Assembly (NCBI GenBank): GCA_045578625.1
Contig: JAZNKN010000030.1
Location: 1-64,000, forward strand
Origin: RGIG3009 sp045578625
GTDB lineage: Bacteria > Bacillota > Clostridia > Oscillospirales > Acutalibacteraceae
Direction of reading: 5' to 3'
Length of the DNA: 64,000 nucleotides
Shown: piece by piece, positions 18,046 through 27,122 of the stretch
How the letters are laid out: each line of letters begins with the position of its first letter
Position numbering within the stretch: position 1 is the stretch's first letter
Translations under genes and position numbers: made by a program
The notes under the pieces: generated by a model
Told to the model about the DNA's origin: nothing
The model's input: the letters and a program-made list of their open reading frames with translations, nothing else
The model's database searches: none

Positions 18046-18933
18046 ATGAACAATACGATTTTCACCGGCGCGGCAACCGCCATCATCACTCCGCTGAACG
18101 AGCAGGGGGTTGACTACGAGCAGTTTGCGCGTCTGATCGAATGGCAGATCGCCGAGGGTATCGATGCCATTGTCGTCGTTGGCACCACCGGCGAGGGCCC
18201 GACGCTGACCGATGAGGAACACCGCGAAGTGATCCGCTTCTGTGTGGAACAGGTGGCAGGCCGCGTGCCGGTCATCGCCGGCACGGGCTCGAACGACATA
18301 GCCTATGCGATCGATCTGACAAAATTCGCTTGCGAGGTCGGCGCGGATGCGATGCTGTTGGTCACCCCGTACTACAACAAAGCCACGCAGGCCGGCTTGA
18401 TCCAATCGTTTACCGCCATCGCGGACGCCAGTACCAAGCCGTGCATTCTGTACAACGTGCCCAGCCGTACCGGCTGCAACCTGCAGCCTGCAACGGTGGC
18501 GAAGTTGGCCGAGCATCCGCGTATCACCGCGATCAAGGAAGCCAGCGGTAACATTTCTCAGGTGGCGCAGATCGCGGCACTGTGCGGCGATAAGCTGGAT
18601 ATCTATTCCGGTAACGACGACCAGATCGTTCCGATCCTGTCGCTCGGTGGCAAGGGCGTTATCTCGGTGCTGTCCAACCTGATGCCGCGTGAGACCTCGG
18701 AGATGTGCCGCCTGTATTTCGACGGTGCGGTAAAAGACTCCGCGGCTATGCAGCTTAAGTTGCTTCCGCTCATCGATGCCTTGTTCTGCGAGGTCAACCC
18801 CATCCCGGTCAAGGCGGCGATGGCGGCGATGGGCTACTGTGACAATCATTTGCGTCTGCCGCTGACTCCTATGGAGCCGCAGCATGAAGCAACGTTGCTC
18901 GCACTTATGCGTGAGAATGGGCTCGACGTGTAA
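18046..18933 (+). CDS. dapA: 4-hydroxy-tetrahydrodipicolinate synthase
   Basis: DapA condenses pyruvate with aspartate semialdehyde, the first step specific to lysine and diaminopimelate. The 295-residue TIM barrel has GTTGEGPTL, the tyrosine in LVTPYYNK and the Schiff-base lysine in AIKEASGN. The ATG at 18046 follows AGGGAG. The frame is open further upstream through the riboswitch, but that part is leader and not protein. It is the first gene under the L box. Confidence 0.96.
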   Translation: MNNTIFTGAATAIITPLNEQGVDYEQFARLIEWQIAEGIDAIVVVGTTGEGPTLTDEEHREVIRFCVEQVAGRVPVIAGTGSNDIAYAIDLTKFACEVGADAMLLVTPYYNKATQAGLIQSFTAIADASTKPCILYNVPSRTGCNLQPATVAKLAEHPRITAIKEASGNISQVAQIAALCGDKLDIYSGNDDQIVPILSLGGKGVISVLSNLMPRETSEMCRLYFDGAVKDSAAMQLKLLPLIDALFCEVNPIPVKAAMAAMGYCDNHLRLPLTPMEPQHEATLLALMRENGLDV

Positions 18934-18965
18934 GCGGGCATACTATGCACGAAGGAGTGTTTGTT

Positions 18966-19943
18966 ATGAAGATCGGTATTTACGGTTACGGCAATCTGGG
19001 CCGCGGCGTGGAAAGCGCCGTGTGCCATGCGGAGGACGCGGAGCTGGTGGGTATTTTCACCCGCCGCGATCCGTCGTCCGTTCATCCTCACAGCGGGGTG
19101 CCGGTATATGCCGCCGCTGACCTGCCGAGTTTTCGTGACAAGCTGGATGTACTGATCCTGTGCGGCGGCAGTGCCACCGATCTTCCCGCGATGACCCCCG
19201 CGCTGGCGGCGGAGTTCAACGTGGTGGACAGTTATGACACCCACGCCGCCATTCCGGAGCATTTTGCCGCGGTGGATGCGGCGGCCTCGGCCTCCGGACA
19301 CATTGCGCTGATCTCCGGCGGTTGGGATCCCGGTATGTTTTCGCTGAATCGTTTGTATGCCTCGGCGATCCTGCCGCAGGGACAGGACTATACGTTCTGG
19401 GGTCGCGGTGTCAGCCAGGGCCATTCGGATGCCATTCGGCGTATTGACGGTGTCAAGGATGCCCGCCAGTACACCGTTCCGGTGCCGGCGGCGTTGGAGG
19501 CCGTGCGTGGCGGTGCGTGTCCGGAGCTGACCACGCGTCAAAAGCATACCCGTGAGTGCTACGTTGTGGCGGAGGAGGGCGCGGATCTTGCCCGCATCGA
19601 GCAGGAGATCAAAACGATGCCCAACTACTTTGCCGATTACGATACGACGGTGACGTTTATCACCGAGGAAGAATTGCGGCGCGATCACGTCGGTATGCCG
19701 CACGGCGGTGCGGTCATCCGCACCGGTGTGACCGGTTGGGATGACGAGCATCACCACGTGATCGAATACAGCCTGAAACTGGATTCCAACCCTGAATTTA
19801 CCGCCAGCGTACTGGTCGCGTATGCCCGTGCCATTCATCGGATGCACAGCCGCGGAGTGACCGGCTGCCAAACGGTATTTGACGTGGCACCGGCCGATCT
19901 GTCGCCGCTGTCACCCGAACAGCTGCGCGCGCGTATGCTGTAA
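18966..19943 (+). CDS. ddh: meso-Diaminopimelate D-dehydrogenase
   Basis: Ddh aminates tetrahydrodipicolinate to meso-diaminopimelate in one NADPH-dependent step, bypassing the succinyl, acetyl and aminotransferase routes. The 325-residue protein has the nucleotide-binding start IGIYGYGNLGRGVE and the family segment SGGWDPGMFS. ATG 18966 follows AAGGAG at nine bases; the ATG at 18945 lacks a site. With dapA and lysA it forms a short lysine route, although dapB is not in this window. Confidence 0.95.
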   Translation: MKIGIYGYGNLGRGVESAVCHAEDAELVGIFTRRDPSSVHPHSGVPVYAAADLPSFRDKLDVLILCGGSATDLPAMTPALAAEFNVVDSYDTHAAIPEHFAAVDAAASASGHIALISGGWDPGMFSLNRLYASAILPQGQDYTFWGRGVSQGHSDAIRRIDGVKDARQYTVPVPAALEAVRGGACPELTTRQKHTRECYVVAEEGADLARIEQEIKTMPNYFADYDTTVTFITEEELRRDHVGMPHGGAVIRTGVTGWDDEHHHVIEYSLKLDSNPEFTASVLVAYARAIHRMHSRGVTGCQTVFDVAPADLSPLSPEQLRARML

Positions 19944-19973
19944 GGACAGTTAACAACGAAAGGAACACCCGAA

Positions 19974-21293
19974 ATGACACCCGATTTGTCTGCTATGATC
20001 TGCCCGAACCTGTCTGTCCGCGAGGACGGTCAGCTGTTGTTTGCCGGGCAGGATACTGCGGCGTTGGCCGCGACCTACGGAACACCGCTTTACCTGATGG
20101 ATGAGGACCGCATCCGCGAGCGTTGCCGCACCTATCTGACCGCGGCGAATACCGTGTTTGACGGTCATGCGCGCATTCTGTACGCTTCCAAAGCGGCGTC
20201 GTTCAAACGGATGTATGAGATCATGGCGGACGAGGGGATGAGCGTGGACGTCGTGTCTCCCGGTGAGATCGCCACCGCTAAGCGTGCCGGCTATCCGATG
20301 GAGCAGGTGTATTTCCACTCTAGCCATAAAAGCGATGCGGACATCCGCTATGCGATGGAACAGGGAGTGGGGTACTTCGTCGTCGATAACACCGAAGAAC
20401 TGCTAGCGTTGGAGCAAGCGGCGTCTGAACGAAATATGTGTCAGCGCATCCTTCTTCGTTTGACCCCCGGTATCGACCCGCACACCTATGAGGCGGTCGC
20501 GACGGGCAAAGTCGACTCCAAATTTGGCTTTGCCATTGAAACAGGGCAGGCAGAAGAGGTCACATGGTTGGCGCTGCAGCAGCCGCATCTGGAGTTGGTG
20601 GGCTATCACAGCCATGTGGGATCTCAGGTGTTTGATTCCGACGTGTTTTTGCAGACGATCGATATTCTGGTGGAATATATTGCCACGATCCGTGACAAAT
20701 ACGGCTATCTGCCGCAGCAGCTGGATCTGGGCGGTGGCTACGGTGTGCGGTATCTGCCGGACGATCCGGAGCTGGATATTGCCGCCAATCTGGCGCAGGT
20801 CGGTGCCTATACCAAGCAAAGGATGGCCGAACGGGCCATTCCGATGCCGGAGGTGCTGTTTGAGCCGGGCCGCAGCATTGTGGCCGACGCGGGACTCACG
20901 CTGTATACCGTCAGCTCGCTCAAGCAGATCCCCGGCTACAAGAACTACGTGTCGGTGGACGGCGGTATGACCGACAATCCGCGATTTGCGCTGTATCACG
21001 CACCCTACACGGTGCTGGCGGCCGGCAAGCTGAACGAGCCGGCGACGCTGAAATGCTCGGTGGTGGGACGCTGCTGTGAAAGCGGCGATATCATTCAGGA
21101 GAACGTTCCGATGCCCGCATCCATCGGACGCGGCGATTTGGTCGCCTGCCTGACCACCGGTGCGTATAACTATTCGATGGCATCCAATTATAACCGCATA
21201 CCGCGCCCGCCGGTCGTGATGCTGCGCGGCGGCGAGTCGTACGTCGCGGTACGCCGCGAGACGTTGGAGGATATTACGGCACTGGATCTGTAA
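19974..21293 (+). CDS. lysA: Diaminopimelate decarboxylase
   Basis: LysA removes CO2 from meso-diaminopimelate to make lysine. The 439-residue PLP enzyme has the cofactor lysine in ILYASKAAS, GYHSHVGSQ, DLGGGYGVRY, the EPGRSIVA segment and CESGDI near the C-terminus. It follows ddh after 30 bases with an AAAGGAA site and is the last gene before a terminator. Confidence 0.96.
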   Translation: MTPDLSAMICPNLSVREDGQLLFAGQDTAALAATYGTPLYLMDEDRIRERCRTYLTAANTVFDGHARILYASKAASFKRMYEIMADEGMSVDVVSPGEIATAKRAGYPMEQVYFHSSHKSDADIRYAMEQGVGYFVVDNTEELLALEQAASERNMCQRILLRLTPGIDPHTYEAVATGKVDSKFGFAIETGQAEEVTWLALQQPHLELVGYHSHVGSQVFDSDVFLQTIDILVEYIATIRDKYGYLPQQLDLGGGYGVRYLPDDPELDIAANLAQVGAYTKQRMAERAIPMPEVLFEPGRSIVADAGLTLYTVSSLKQIPGYKNYVSVDGGMTDNPRFALYHAPYTVLAAGKLNEPATLKCSVVGRCCESGDIIQENVPMPASIGRGDLVACLTTGAYNYSMASNYNRIPRPPVVMLRGGESYVAVRRETLEDITALDL

Positions 21294-21413
21294 TGAACAA
21301 AGGGTCTAACAATGCGTGTGCAGATCGCTGTGCTGATTGGTTTTTGATCCCCACCGAGCGTGCGCTGAAACGCACGTTTGACAGAAACGGCAACCGAAAA
21401 TAACCGTATACGA

Positions 21414-21441
21414 ACCGTCGGACTTGCTCCGACGGTTTTTT
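21414..21441 (+). terminator. Terminator after lysA
   Basis: ACCGTCGGA (21414-21422) pairs with TCCGACGGT (21428-21436) and is followed by a T run. It closes the lysine operon. Confidence 0.9.
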
Positions 21442-21475
21442 ATTAAAATAATTATATAAATATAAAAAAGACCTA

Positions 21476-21511
21476 TTGACTTTACCGTGATAAAGTGATA
21501 ATATGATAGAA
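21476..21511 (+). promoter_or_regulatory. Promoter and probable operator of the histidine operon
   Basis: TTGACT (21476-21481) and TAATAT (21499-21504) are 17 bases apart. Between and across them run three spaced copies of a TGATAA-like word (GTGATAAA, GTGATAAT, ATGATAGA; 21487-21511), which could be a binding site for the TrpR-like protein encoded just downstream. The promoter is well supported; the operator is inference. Confidence 0.65.
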
Positions 21512-21537
21512 ATTCGCTAAAAAGGGAGGAGATCGCG

Positions 21538-21837
21538 GTGAATATTCTTGATTCCGCTTCCGTTCAGCGCTTATTCCGCGTTATCCAAGGCTTGCAAACG
21601 CCGGAGGAGTGCCGGTTGTTTTTAGAGGATATCTGCACCATCCGTGAGATTCAGGATATGGCACAGCGGTTGGATGTGGCGATCCTGCTGTGTGAGGGTA
21701 AAAACTATCAGGAGATCTCGGCGGAGACGACAGTCAGCTCGGCGACCATCAGCCGTGTGAACCGTTGCTTGCTGTATGGCGGCGGCGGATACCGTATGGC
21801 GCTGGATAAATGGAAGGACACGGAGGAACAGGCATGA
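21538..21837 (+). CDS. TrpR-like DNA-binding protein, YerC/YecD family (HisR type)
   Basis: The 99-residue protein belongs to the YerC/YecD branch of the TrpR superfamily, with a helix-turn-helix in about residues 55-80 (EISAETTVSSATISRVNR). Members of this branch often lie with histidine genes and have been proposed to be histidine repressors. Its position as first gene of the his operon, with a four-base overlap to hisZ, supports that. The GTG start follows AAAGGGAGGAG. The effector is not visible from sequence. Confidence 0.88.
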   Translation: MNILDSASVQRLFRVIQGLQTPEECRLFLEDICTIREIQDMAQRLDVAILLCEGKNYQEISAETTVSSATISRVNRCLLYGGGGYRMALDKWKDTEEQA

Positions 21838-22955
21838 ATACACCAAACGGCCTGAGAGGCGAGGAAATGACCGTGGCGGCACTGCGTACGCTGTATGGGC
21901 GCTACGGTTATGCTCCTTATAAAATGAGCAAATTTGAAGAATACGATCTGTATGTCCGCAACAAGGATTTTCTGATCTCGGACAGCATCATCACCTTTAC
22001 CGATACCAACGGCAAGCTGATGGCGCTCAAGCCCGACGTGACGCTGTCCATCGTCAAGAACACCGGCGATATCACCGACGGCGTGCGCAAGGTGTACTAC
22101 GATGAGCACGTATACCGCGTTGCCAAGAGCTCGCACACCTTCCGCGAGATCCGGCAGATGGGTCTGGAGTGCTTGGGTGAGCCGGATGCGTACTGCTTGT
22201 CGGAGGTGCTGTTGCTTGCGGCGGAAAGTCTGCGCTGCATATCGGCAGAGGCGGTGCTGGACGTGTCGCATCTGGGACTCATCACCGGTCTGTTGGATCG
22301 GTTCGGTGTGCCGGTAGACGATCGCGCCGCGATGCTGAAATACATTGGCGAAAAGAACCGGCACGAGCTGGCGGCGGCTTGCCGTACGGCGGGTGTGACA
22401 GACGCCGATACCGCGCTGTTGTGTGAACTGGCGGGGCTGTACGGTGCGCCGGAAACGGTGTTGCCGCGTCTGCGGGAGCTGTTGGCGGGTACCGAACAGG
22501 CGGCGGTCGTGGAAGAACTGGCCGACGTATTGGCCGCATTGCAGGCCGGCGAGGCCGCGGCAACGGTGCGCTTAGATCTGTCGGTCGTTAGCGATATTCG
22601 CTATTATAATGGGTTTGTATTTAAGGGTTTTATCAGCGGCATTCCGGGTGCTGTGCTGTCCGGTGGGCAGTACGACCGTCTGATGCACAAGCTGGGTAAG
22701 GCCTCGGGTGCGATCGGCTTCGCCGTGTACCTGAATATGCTGGAGGAGCTGACGGTGCCGGAACGTCCGTATGATGCAGACGACGTGCTGCTGTACGATA
22801 CGGCGTCCCCGTCCGCGGTCAGCCGTGCGGTGCGCCGGCTGCAGCAAAACGGCACGCGTGTGTTGGCGCTGAAGGCGTTACCGGAAAAATTACTTTGCCG
22901 TCGGGTGTGGCGGTTGACGGAAAGTGGGGTGGAGCTCCTTGAAGACCATGCTTAA
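21834..22955 (+). CDS. hisZ: ATP phosphoribosyltransferase regulatory subunit
   Basis: HisZ is a catalytically dead relative of histidyl-tRNA synthetase that activates short HisG. The 373-residue protein shows class II synthetase-like motifs (KPDVTLSI, YYDEHVYR, YYNGFVFKGF). The true start is ATG 21834 inside the regulator stop codon (ATGA); in-frame codons further upstream belong to the regulator gene. Its presence agrees with the short HisG that follows. Confidence 0.92.
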   Translation: MNTPNGLRGEEMTVAALRTLYGRYGYAPYKMSKFEEYDLYVRNKDFLISDSIITFTDTNGKLMALKPDVTLSIVKNTGDITDGVRKVYYDEHVYRVAKSSHTFREIRQMGLECLGEPDAYCLSEVLLLAAESLRCISAEAVLDVSHLGLITGLLDRFGVPVDDRAAMLKYIGEKNRHELAAACRTAGVTDADTALLCELAGLYGAPETVLPRLRELLAGTEQAAVVEELADVLAALQAGEAAATVRLDLSVVSDIRYYNGFVFKGFISGIPGAVLSGGQYDRLMHKLGKASGAIGFAVYLNMLEELTVPERPYDADDVLLYDTASPSAVSRAVRRLQQNGTRVLALKALPEKLLCRRVWRLTESGVELLEDHA

Positions 22956-23577
22956 CGTAGCGTTGCCGAAGGGTCGCTTGGGTGAGAAGGTATATTCGCT
23001 GTTTGAAAAAGCGGGCTTTGAGTGTCCCTCCATCCGCGAAAATAACCGCAAGTTGATTTTTGAAAATCCCGAAAAGGCGGTGCGCTATTTCTGGGTCAAG
23101 CCGTCCGACGTGGCGATCTACGTCGAGCGCGGCGCGGCGGATATCGGCGTAGCGGGTAAGGATATTCTGCTGGAGTACGAGCCGGATGTGTATGAATTGT
23201 TGGATCTGAAGCTGGGTCGCTGCCGTATGGCGGTGGCGGCACGGTCGGATTTTCGCCATGACCCGCAGCGCACGCTGAAGGTCGCCACCAAATTCAGCAA
23301 CATCGCGCAGCAGTATTACGCTTCCCGCGGGCGGGATATCGACATTATCCATTTGAACGGTTCCATTGAGATCGCCCCCATTTTGGGGTTGTCGGACGTC
23401 ATTGTGGATATTGTGGAGACAGGTACCACGCTTAAGGAAAATCAGTTGGAGGTGGTGGAGACCATCGTCCCCATCAGCGCCCGACTCATTGCCAACAAGG
23501 CCGGCTTTAAGTTTAAGAGTGCCGCGATCGAGGAGATCGTGCGCAGCTTGGCCGAACAAACGGAGGAAACAGTATGA
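22939..23577 (+). CDS. hisG: ATP phosphoribosyltransferase, short form
   Basis: HisG starts histidine synthesis by joining ATP and PRPP. About 210 residues, without the C-terminal ACT-like domain of long forms, means it needs HisZ. Motifs are NVALPKGRLGE, ADIGVAGKD and the PRPP loop VDIVETGTTLKEN. The start is either TTG 22939 or ATG 22948; the GGTGGAG site is nearer the TTG. It overlaps hisZ and the end overlaps hisD by four bases. Confidence 0.95.
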   Translation: MKTMLNVALPKGRLGEKVYSLFEKAGFECPSIRENNRKLIFENPEKAVRYFWVKPSDVAIYVERGAADIGVAGKDILLEYEPDVYELLDLKLGRCRMAVAARSDFRHDPQRTLKVATKFSNIAQQYYASRGRDIDIIHLNGSIEIAPILGLSDVIVDIVETGTTLKENQLEVVETIVPISARLIANKAGFKFKSAAIEEIVRSLAEQTEETV

Positions 23578-24848
23578 TCCGAATTTTGAAGCGCAGCGAG
23601 GTAGACGACAGCGAGGTATTTGCCCGCGCCGTTCCGCAGGTCAACGTCGAGGAGGTCGTCGCCGAGGTAATTCGCCGTGTCCGCACCGAGGGTGACAAAG
23701 CGCTGCTTGAGTATTGTGAAAAATGGGACGGCGCCCGCCTGACCTCGCTGCGTGTGACGCAGGAGGAGATCGACGAAGCCGTAGCCGCGGTGGATCCCGC
23801 GTTTTTGGAGATCCTGCGCGAAGCGGCGGACAATATCCGTCGCTTCCACGAAAAGCAGGTGCGTACCAGCTTCCTGCAGAACGAGCAGGCGGGTGTGGTC
23901 ACTGGTCAGAAGATCATTCCGTTGGATCGCGCCGGTCTGTACGTCCCCGGCGGCACGGCGGCCTATCCGTCCACCGTGCTGATGGATGCCATTCCCGCGC
24001 GCATTGCCGGCTGCCGTGAGGTCGTGATGGTCACGCCGCCGGACAAGCAGGGCAAGATCAATCCGGTGATCCTGGCGGCGGCATCCGTCGCCGGTGTGGA
24101 TCAGATCTACAAGGTTGGCGGCTCGCAGGCGATCGCCGCGCTGGCCTACGGCACCGAAAGTGTGCCGCGTGTGGATAAGATCGTCGGCCCGGGCAATGCG
24201 TTTGTGGCCGAGGCGAAAAAGCAGGTGTACGGCACCGTTGCCATTGATATGATCGCCGGCCCGAGCGAGATCCTCATCGTGGCTGACCGCACCGCCAACG
24301 CCAAGTTTGTGGCGGCGGATCTGCTGTCGCAGGCGGAGCACGACCGCTTGGCAAGTGCGGTATTGGTAACCGACGACGAGACGTTGGCCGCCGCGGTGCA
24401 GGCGGAGGTGGAACGGCAGCTGCCGCTGCTCGCCCGCGAGGAGATCGCACGCGAGTCCATCGACAAAAACGGCAAGATCATCGTGGCGGATACGTTGGCG
24501 GAGGCCATCGAGATCTCCAATGCCATTGCTCCGGAGCATCTGGAGCTGTGCGTCGCAGATCCGTTTGCCATTCTGGATCAGGTGCGCCACGCCGGTTCGA
24601 TCTTTATGGGCAACTATTGCCCCGAGGCACTGGGCGATTATTTCGCCGGTCCGAATCATACCCTGCCCACCAGTGGTACGGCACGGTTTTCCAGTCCGCT
24701 GTCGGTGGACGATTTTGTCAAAAAGACCCAGTACACCTATTACACTGCCGATGCGCTGAAGCGCGTAGCGGAAAAGGTGGCATATTTTGCAGATCAGGAG
24801 GGGCTGACGGCACACGCTCGCAGCGCCCGTATTCGCTTGGAGGAATGA
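23574..24848 (+). CDS. hisD: Histidinol dehydrogenase
   Basis: HisD oxidises histidinol to histidine in two NAD+ steps and needs zinc. The 424-residue protein carries GLYVPGGTAAYPSTVLM, the signature region VDKIVGPGNAFVAEAK and the conserved histidines in SQAEHD and APEHLE. It completes the pathway with the aminotransferase and phosphatase encoded below. Starts in an ATGA overlap with hisG. Confidence 0.96.
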   Translation: MIRILKRSEVDDSEVFARAVPQVNVEEVVAEVIRRVRTEGDKALLEYCEKWDGARLTSLRVTQEEIDEAVAAVDPAFLEILREAADNIRRFHEKQVRTSFLQNEQAGVVTGQKIIPLDRAGLYVPGGTAAYPSTVLMDAIPARIAGCREVVMVTPPDKQGKINPVILAAASVAGVDQIYKVGGSQAIAALAYGTESVPRVDKIVGPGNAFVAEAKKQVYGTVAIDMIAGPSEILIVADRTANAKFVAADLLSQAEHDRLASAVLVTDDETLAAAVQAEVERQLPLLAREEIARESIDKNGKIIVADTLAEAIEISNAIAPEHLELCVADPFAILDQVRHAGSIFMGNYCPEALGDYFAGPNHTLPTSGTARFSSPLSVDDFVKKTQYTYYTADALKRVAEKVAYFADQEGLTAHARSARIRLEE

Positions 24849-24851
24849 GTA

Positions 24852-25913
24852 ATGAGCCGCTTTTTCAGCGAAAAATACCGTTCGCTCGTTCCGTATACCC
24901 CGGGTGAGCAGCCCACTGAGCGGAAGTATGTCAAACTGAATACCAACGAGTCGCCGTTCCCGCCGTCCCAAAAGGCGGTCAACGCGGCGGCAGAGGCTGC
25001 CGGGCAGCTGCAGTTGTATCCCGATCCGACCTGCCGCGAGCTGACTGCCGCGGTCGCTGCGCTGTGCGGTGTGGGGGCGGACGAGGTGCTGCTCACCAAC
25101 GGCTCGGACGAGATCCTCAACTTTGCCTTTATGGCGTTTTGTGACGAAGCGCATCCGGCGGTGTTTCCGGACATCACCTACGGCTTTTACAAGGTGTTCG
25201 CGCAACTGAACGGCGTGCCGTATCGCACGGTGCCATTGAAAGAGGATCTTTCGGTCGATGCGACGGATTACCATGACGCCGGCGGCACGGTGTTTATCGC
25301 CAATCCCAATGCGCCCACCGGTCTGACACTATCGGTGGCCGAGGTTGAGGAGATCCTGAAGCACAACCCCGACAACGTGGTGGTCATCGACGAGGCGTAC
25401 GTGGATTTCGGTGCCGAAAGCTGCTTGCCGCTGATCGATAAGTACGACAACCTGCTCGTTACCCAGACGTTTTCCAAGTCTCGCTCCATGGCGGGCGCGC
25501 GGTTGGGCTTTGGTGTGGGATGCGCGGCACTCATCAACGATCTGAACACGGTCAAGTATTCCACCAATCCCTATAACATTAACCGCTTGACAATGGCGGC
25601 GGGGTTGGGTACACTGGCAGATGAGGCGTATACGCAGGCAAATTGTGCCACCATTATGCGCACCCGCACGGCGACGACACGGATGTTGCGGCAGATGGGC
25701 TTTGAGCTTGCGGATTCGCACACCAATTTCTTGTTTGCCAAGCACCCCCGCATCGGCGGAGAGGCGCTGTATTTGAAACTCAAAGAACACGGCATCCTGG
25801 TTCGGCATTTCAGTCAGCCGCGGATCGCGGAGTATGTCCGCATTACCGTCGGCAGCGAGACAGAAATGCAGGCACTGACGGAGGCATTGCGTGAGATATT
25901 GGAGGAATGTTGA
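24852..25913 (+). CDS. hisC: Histidinol-phosphate aminotransferase
   Basis: HisC moves an amino group from glutamate to imidazole-acetol phosphate. The 353-residue PLP protein has KLNTNESPFPPS, ANPNAPTG, VIDEAYVDF and the PLP lysine in TFSKSRSMAGARLG. The start lies three bases after hisD, and hisB begins directly at its end. Confidence 0.95.
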   Translation: MSRFFSEKYRSLVPYTPGEQPTERKYVKLNTNESPFPPSQKAVNAAAEAAGQLQLYPDPTCRELTAAVAALCGVGADEVLLTNGSDEILNFAFMAFCDEAHPAVFPDITYGFYKVFAQLNGVPYRTVPLKEDLSVDATDYHDAGGTVFIANPNAPTGLTLSVAEVEEILKHNPDNVVVIDEAYVDFGAESCLPLIDKYDNLLVTQTFSKSRSMAGARLGFGVGCAALINDLNTVKYSTNPYNINRLTMAAGLGTLADEAYTQANCATIMRTRTATTRMLRQMGFELADSHTNFLFAKHPRIGGEALYLKLKEHGILVRHFSQPRIAEYVRITVGSETEMQALTEALREILEEC

Positions 25914-26504
25914 ATGCGTACAGCAGAGATCAATCGTAAAACAGCAGAGACGAACATCGCTCTGAAGCTGGATCTGGACGGCACCGGCAAGGCGGAAGTA
26001 GCCACCGGCTGTGGCTTTCTGGATCACATGCTGACGTTGTTTGCGCGTCACAGCCGTATCGATCTGACGGTCACCTGCCAAGGTGACACGCAGGTGGACG
26101 ATCACCACACGGTGGAGGATATCGGCATCTGTCTGGGTCAGGCAGTTGCACAGGCGCTGGGCGAAAAGCGCGGCATCTGCCGTTACGGCGACACCATCCT
26201 GCCGATGGATGAGGCACTCATTCTCTCCGCGGTGGATCTGTCGGGCCGCGGCTGTCTGGTATACGATATGACCATCCCGTCTCAGAAGGTCGGCACGTTT
26301 GATACCGAGCTGGGTGAGGAGTTCTGGCTGGCCTTTGTGCGCAACGCGGCTTGCACGCTGCACATCAAGCAGCTGGCAGGCTTCAATTCGCACCACATTC
26401 TGGAGGGTGCGTTCAAGTCGGTGGCGCGGAGTTTGCGTCAGGCGGTAAGTGTCGATCCGGCTCTGGCAGGGGAGATCCCGTCCACGAAAGGAGTTCTGGC
26501 ATGA
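25914..26504 (+). CDS. hisB: Imidazoleglycerol-phosphate dehydratase
   Basis: HisB removes water from imidazoleglycerol phosphate, using manganese. The 196-residue protein is the monofunctional type, with no phosphatase domain, and shows the metal-binding histidine pairs in GFLDHML, DDHHTVED and FNSHHILEG. The phosphatase step is handled by the PHP protein at the operon end. Overlaps hisH by four bases. Confidence 0.96.
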   Translation: MRTAEINRKTAETNIALKLDLDGTGKAEVATGCGFLDHMLTLFARHSRIDLTVTCQGDTQVDDHHTVEDIGICLGQAVAQALGEKRGICRYGDTILPMDEALILSAVDLSGRGCLVYDMTIPSQKVGTFDTELGEEFWLAFVRNAACTLHIKQLAGFNSHHILEGAFKSVARSLRQAVSVDPALAGEIPSTKGVLA

Positions 26505-27118
26505 TCGCCATTGTGGATTACGGCGTGGGCAATCTGTTCTCGCTGAAAAGCTCGCTCGCGGCCATCGGTGCCGACGGCGTGGTAACGGCCGACCCGCAGG
26601 TGCTGCGCGCGAGCGACCGCATCCTGCTTCCCGGCGTGGGCGCGTTCGGTGACGCGGCGGCCAAGCTGCGGGCGTCGGGTCTGGCGCGGGTCGTGGTGGA
26701 CGAGGCGAACGCCGGCAAGCCGATCCTCGGTATCTGCCTCGGGATGCAGATGCTGTTCGACCGCAGTCTGGAATACGGCGAGCACGCCGGTCTGGGACTC
26801 ATCCCGGGCGAGATCCGTCCTATTGAGGAGGTCATCCCCGCGGACTATAAGATCCCACACATCGGTTGGAACGCGCTGAATTTCGGCGGCAAAAGCAGCC
26901 CACTGTTCCGCTACATTCACGAGGGTGACTTCGTGTACTTTGTCCATTCCTATCATGCGGCGAAGTGCGATGAGCACGTCATTGCCACGTCGGAATACGG
27001 CGAACCGCTGACAGCGGCGGTCGCGCGGGACAACGTGTTCGGCTGCCAGTTCCACCCCGAAAAGAGCGGTACGGTGGGGCTGAATATTCTCAAGGCGTTT
27101 TGCGAAGAAACGAGGTAA
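26501..27118 (+). CDS. hisH: Imidazole glycerol phosphate synthase, glutaminase subunit
   Basis: HisH supplies ammonia from glutamine to HisF. The 205-residue class I amidotransferase begins IAIVDYGVGNLFSLKSS, has nucleophile cysteine in GICLGMQ and the catalytic His-Glu in CQFHPEKSG. The ATG at 26501 overlaps the hisB stop; open codons before it lie in hisB. Confidence 0.96.
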   Translation: MIAIVDYGVGNLFSLKSSLAAIGADGVVTADPQVLRASDRILLPGVGAFGDAAAKLRASGLARVVVDEANAGKPILGICLGMQMLFDRSLEYGEHAGLGLIPGEIRPIEEVIPADYKIPHIGWNALNFGGKSSPLFRYIHEGDFVYFVHSYHAAKCDEHVIATSEYGEPLTAAVARDNVFGCQFHPEKSGTVGLNILKAFCEETR

Positions 27119-27122
27119 CGGT

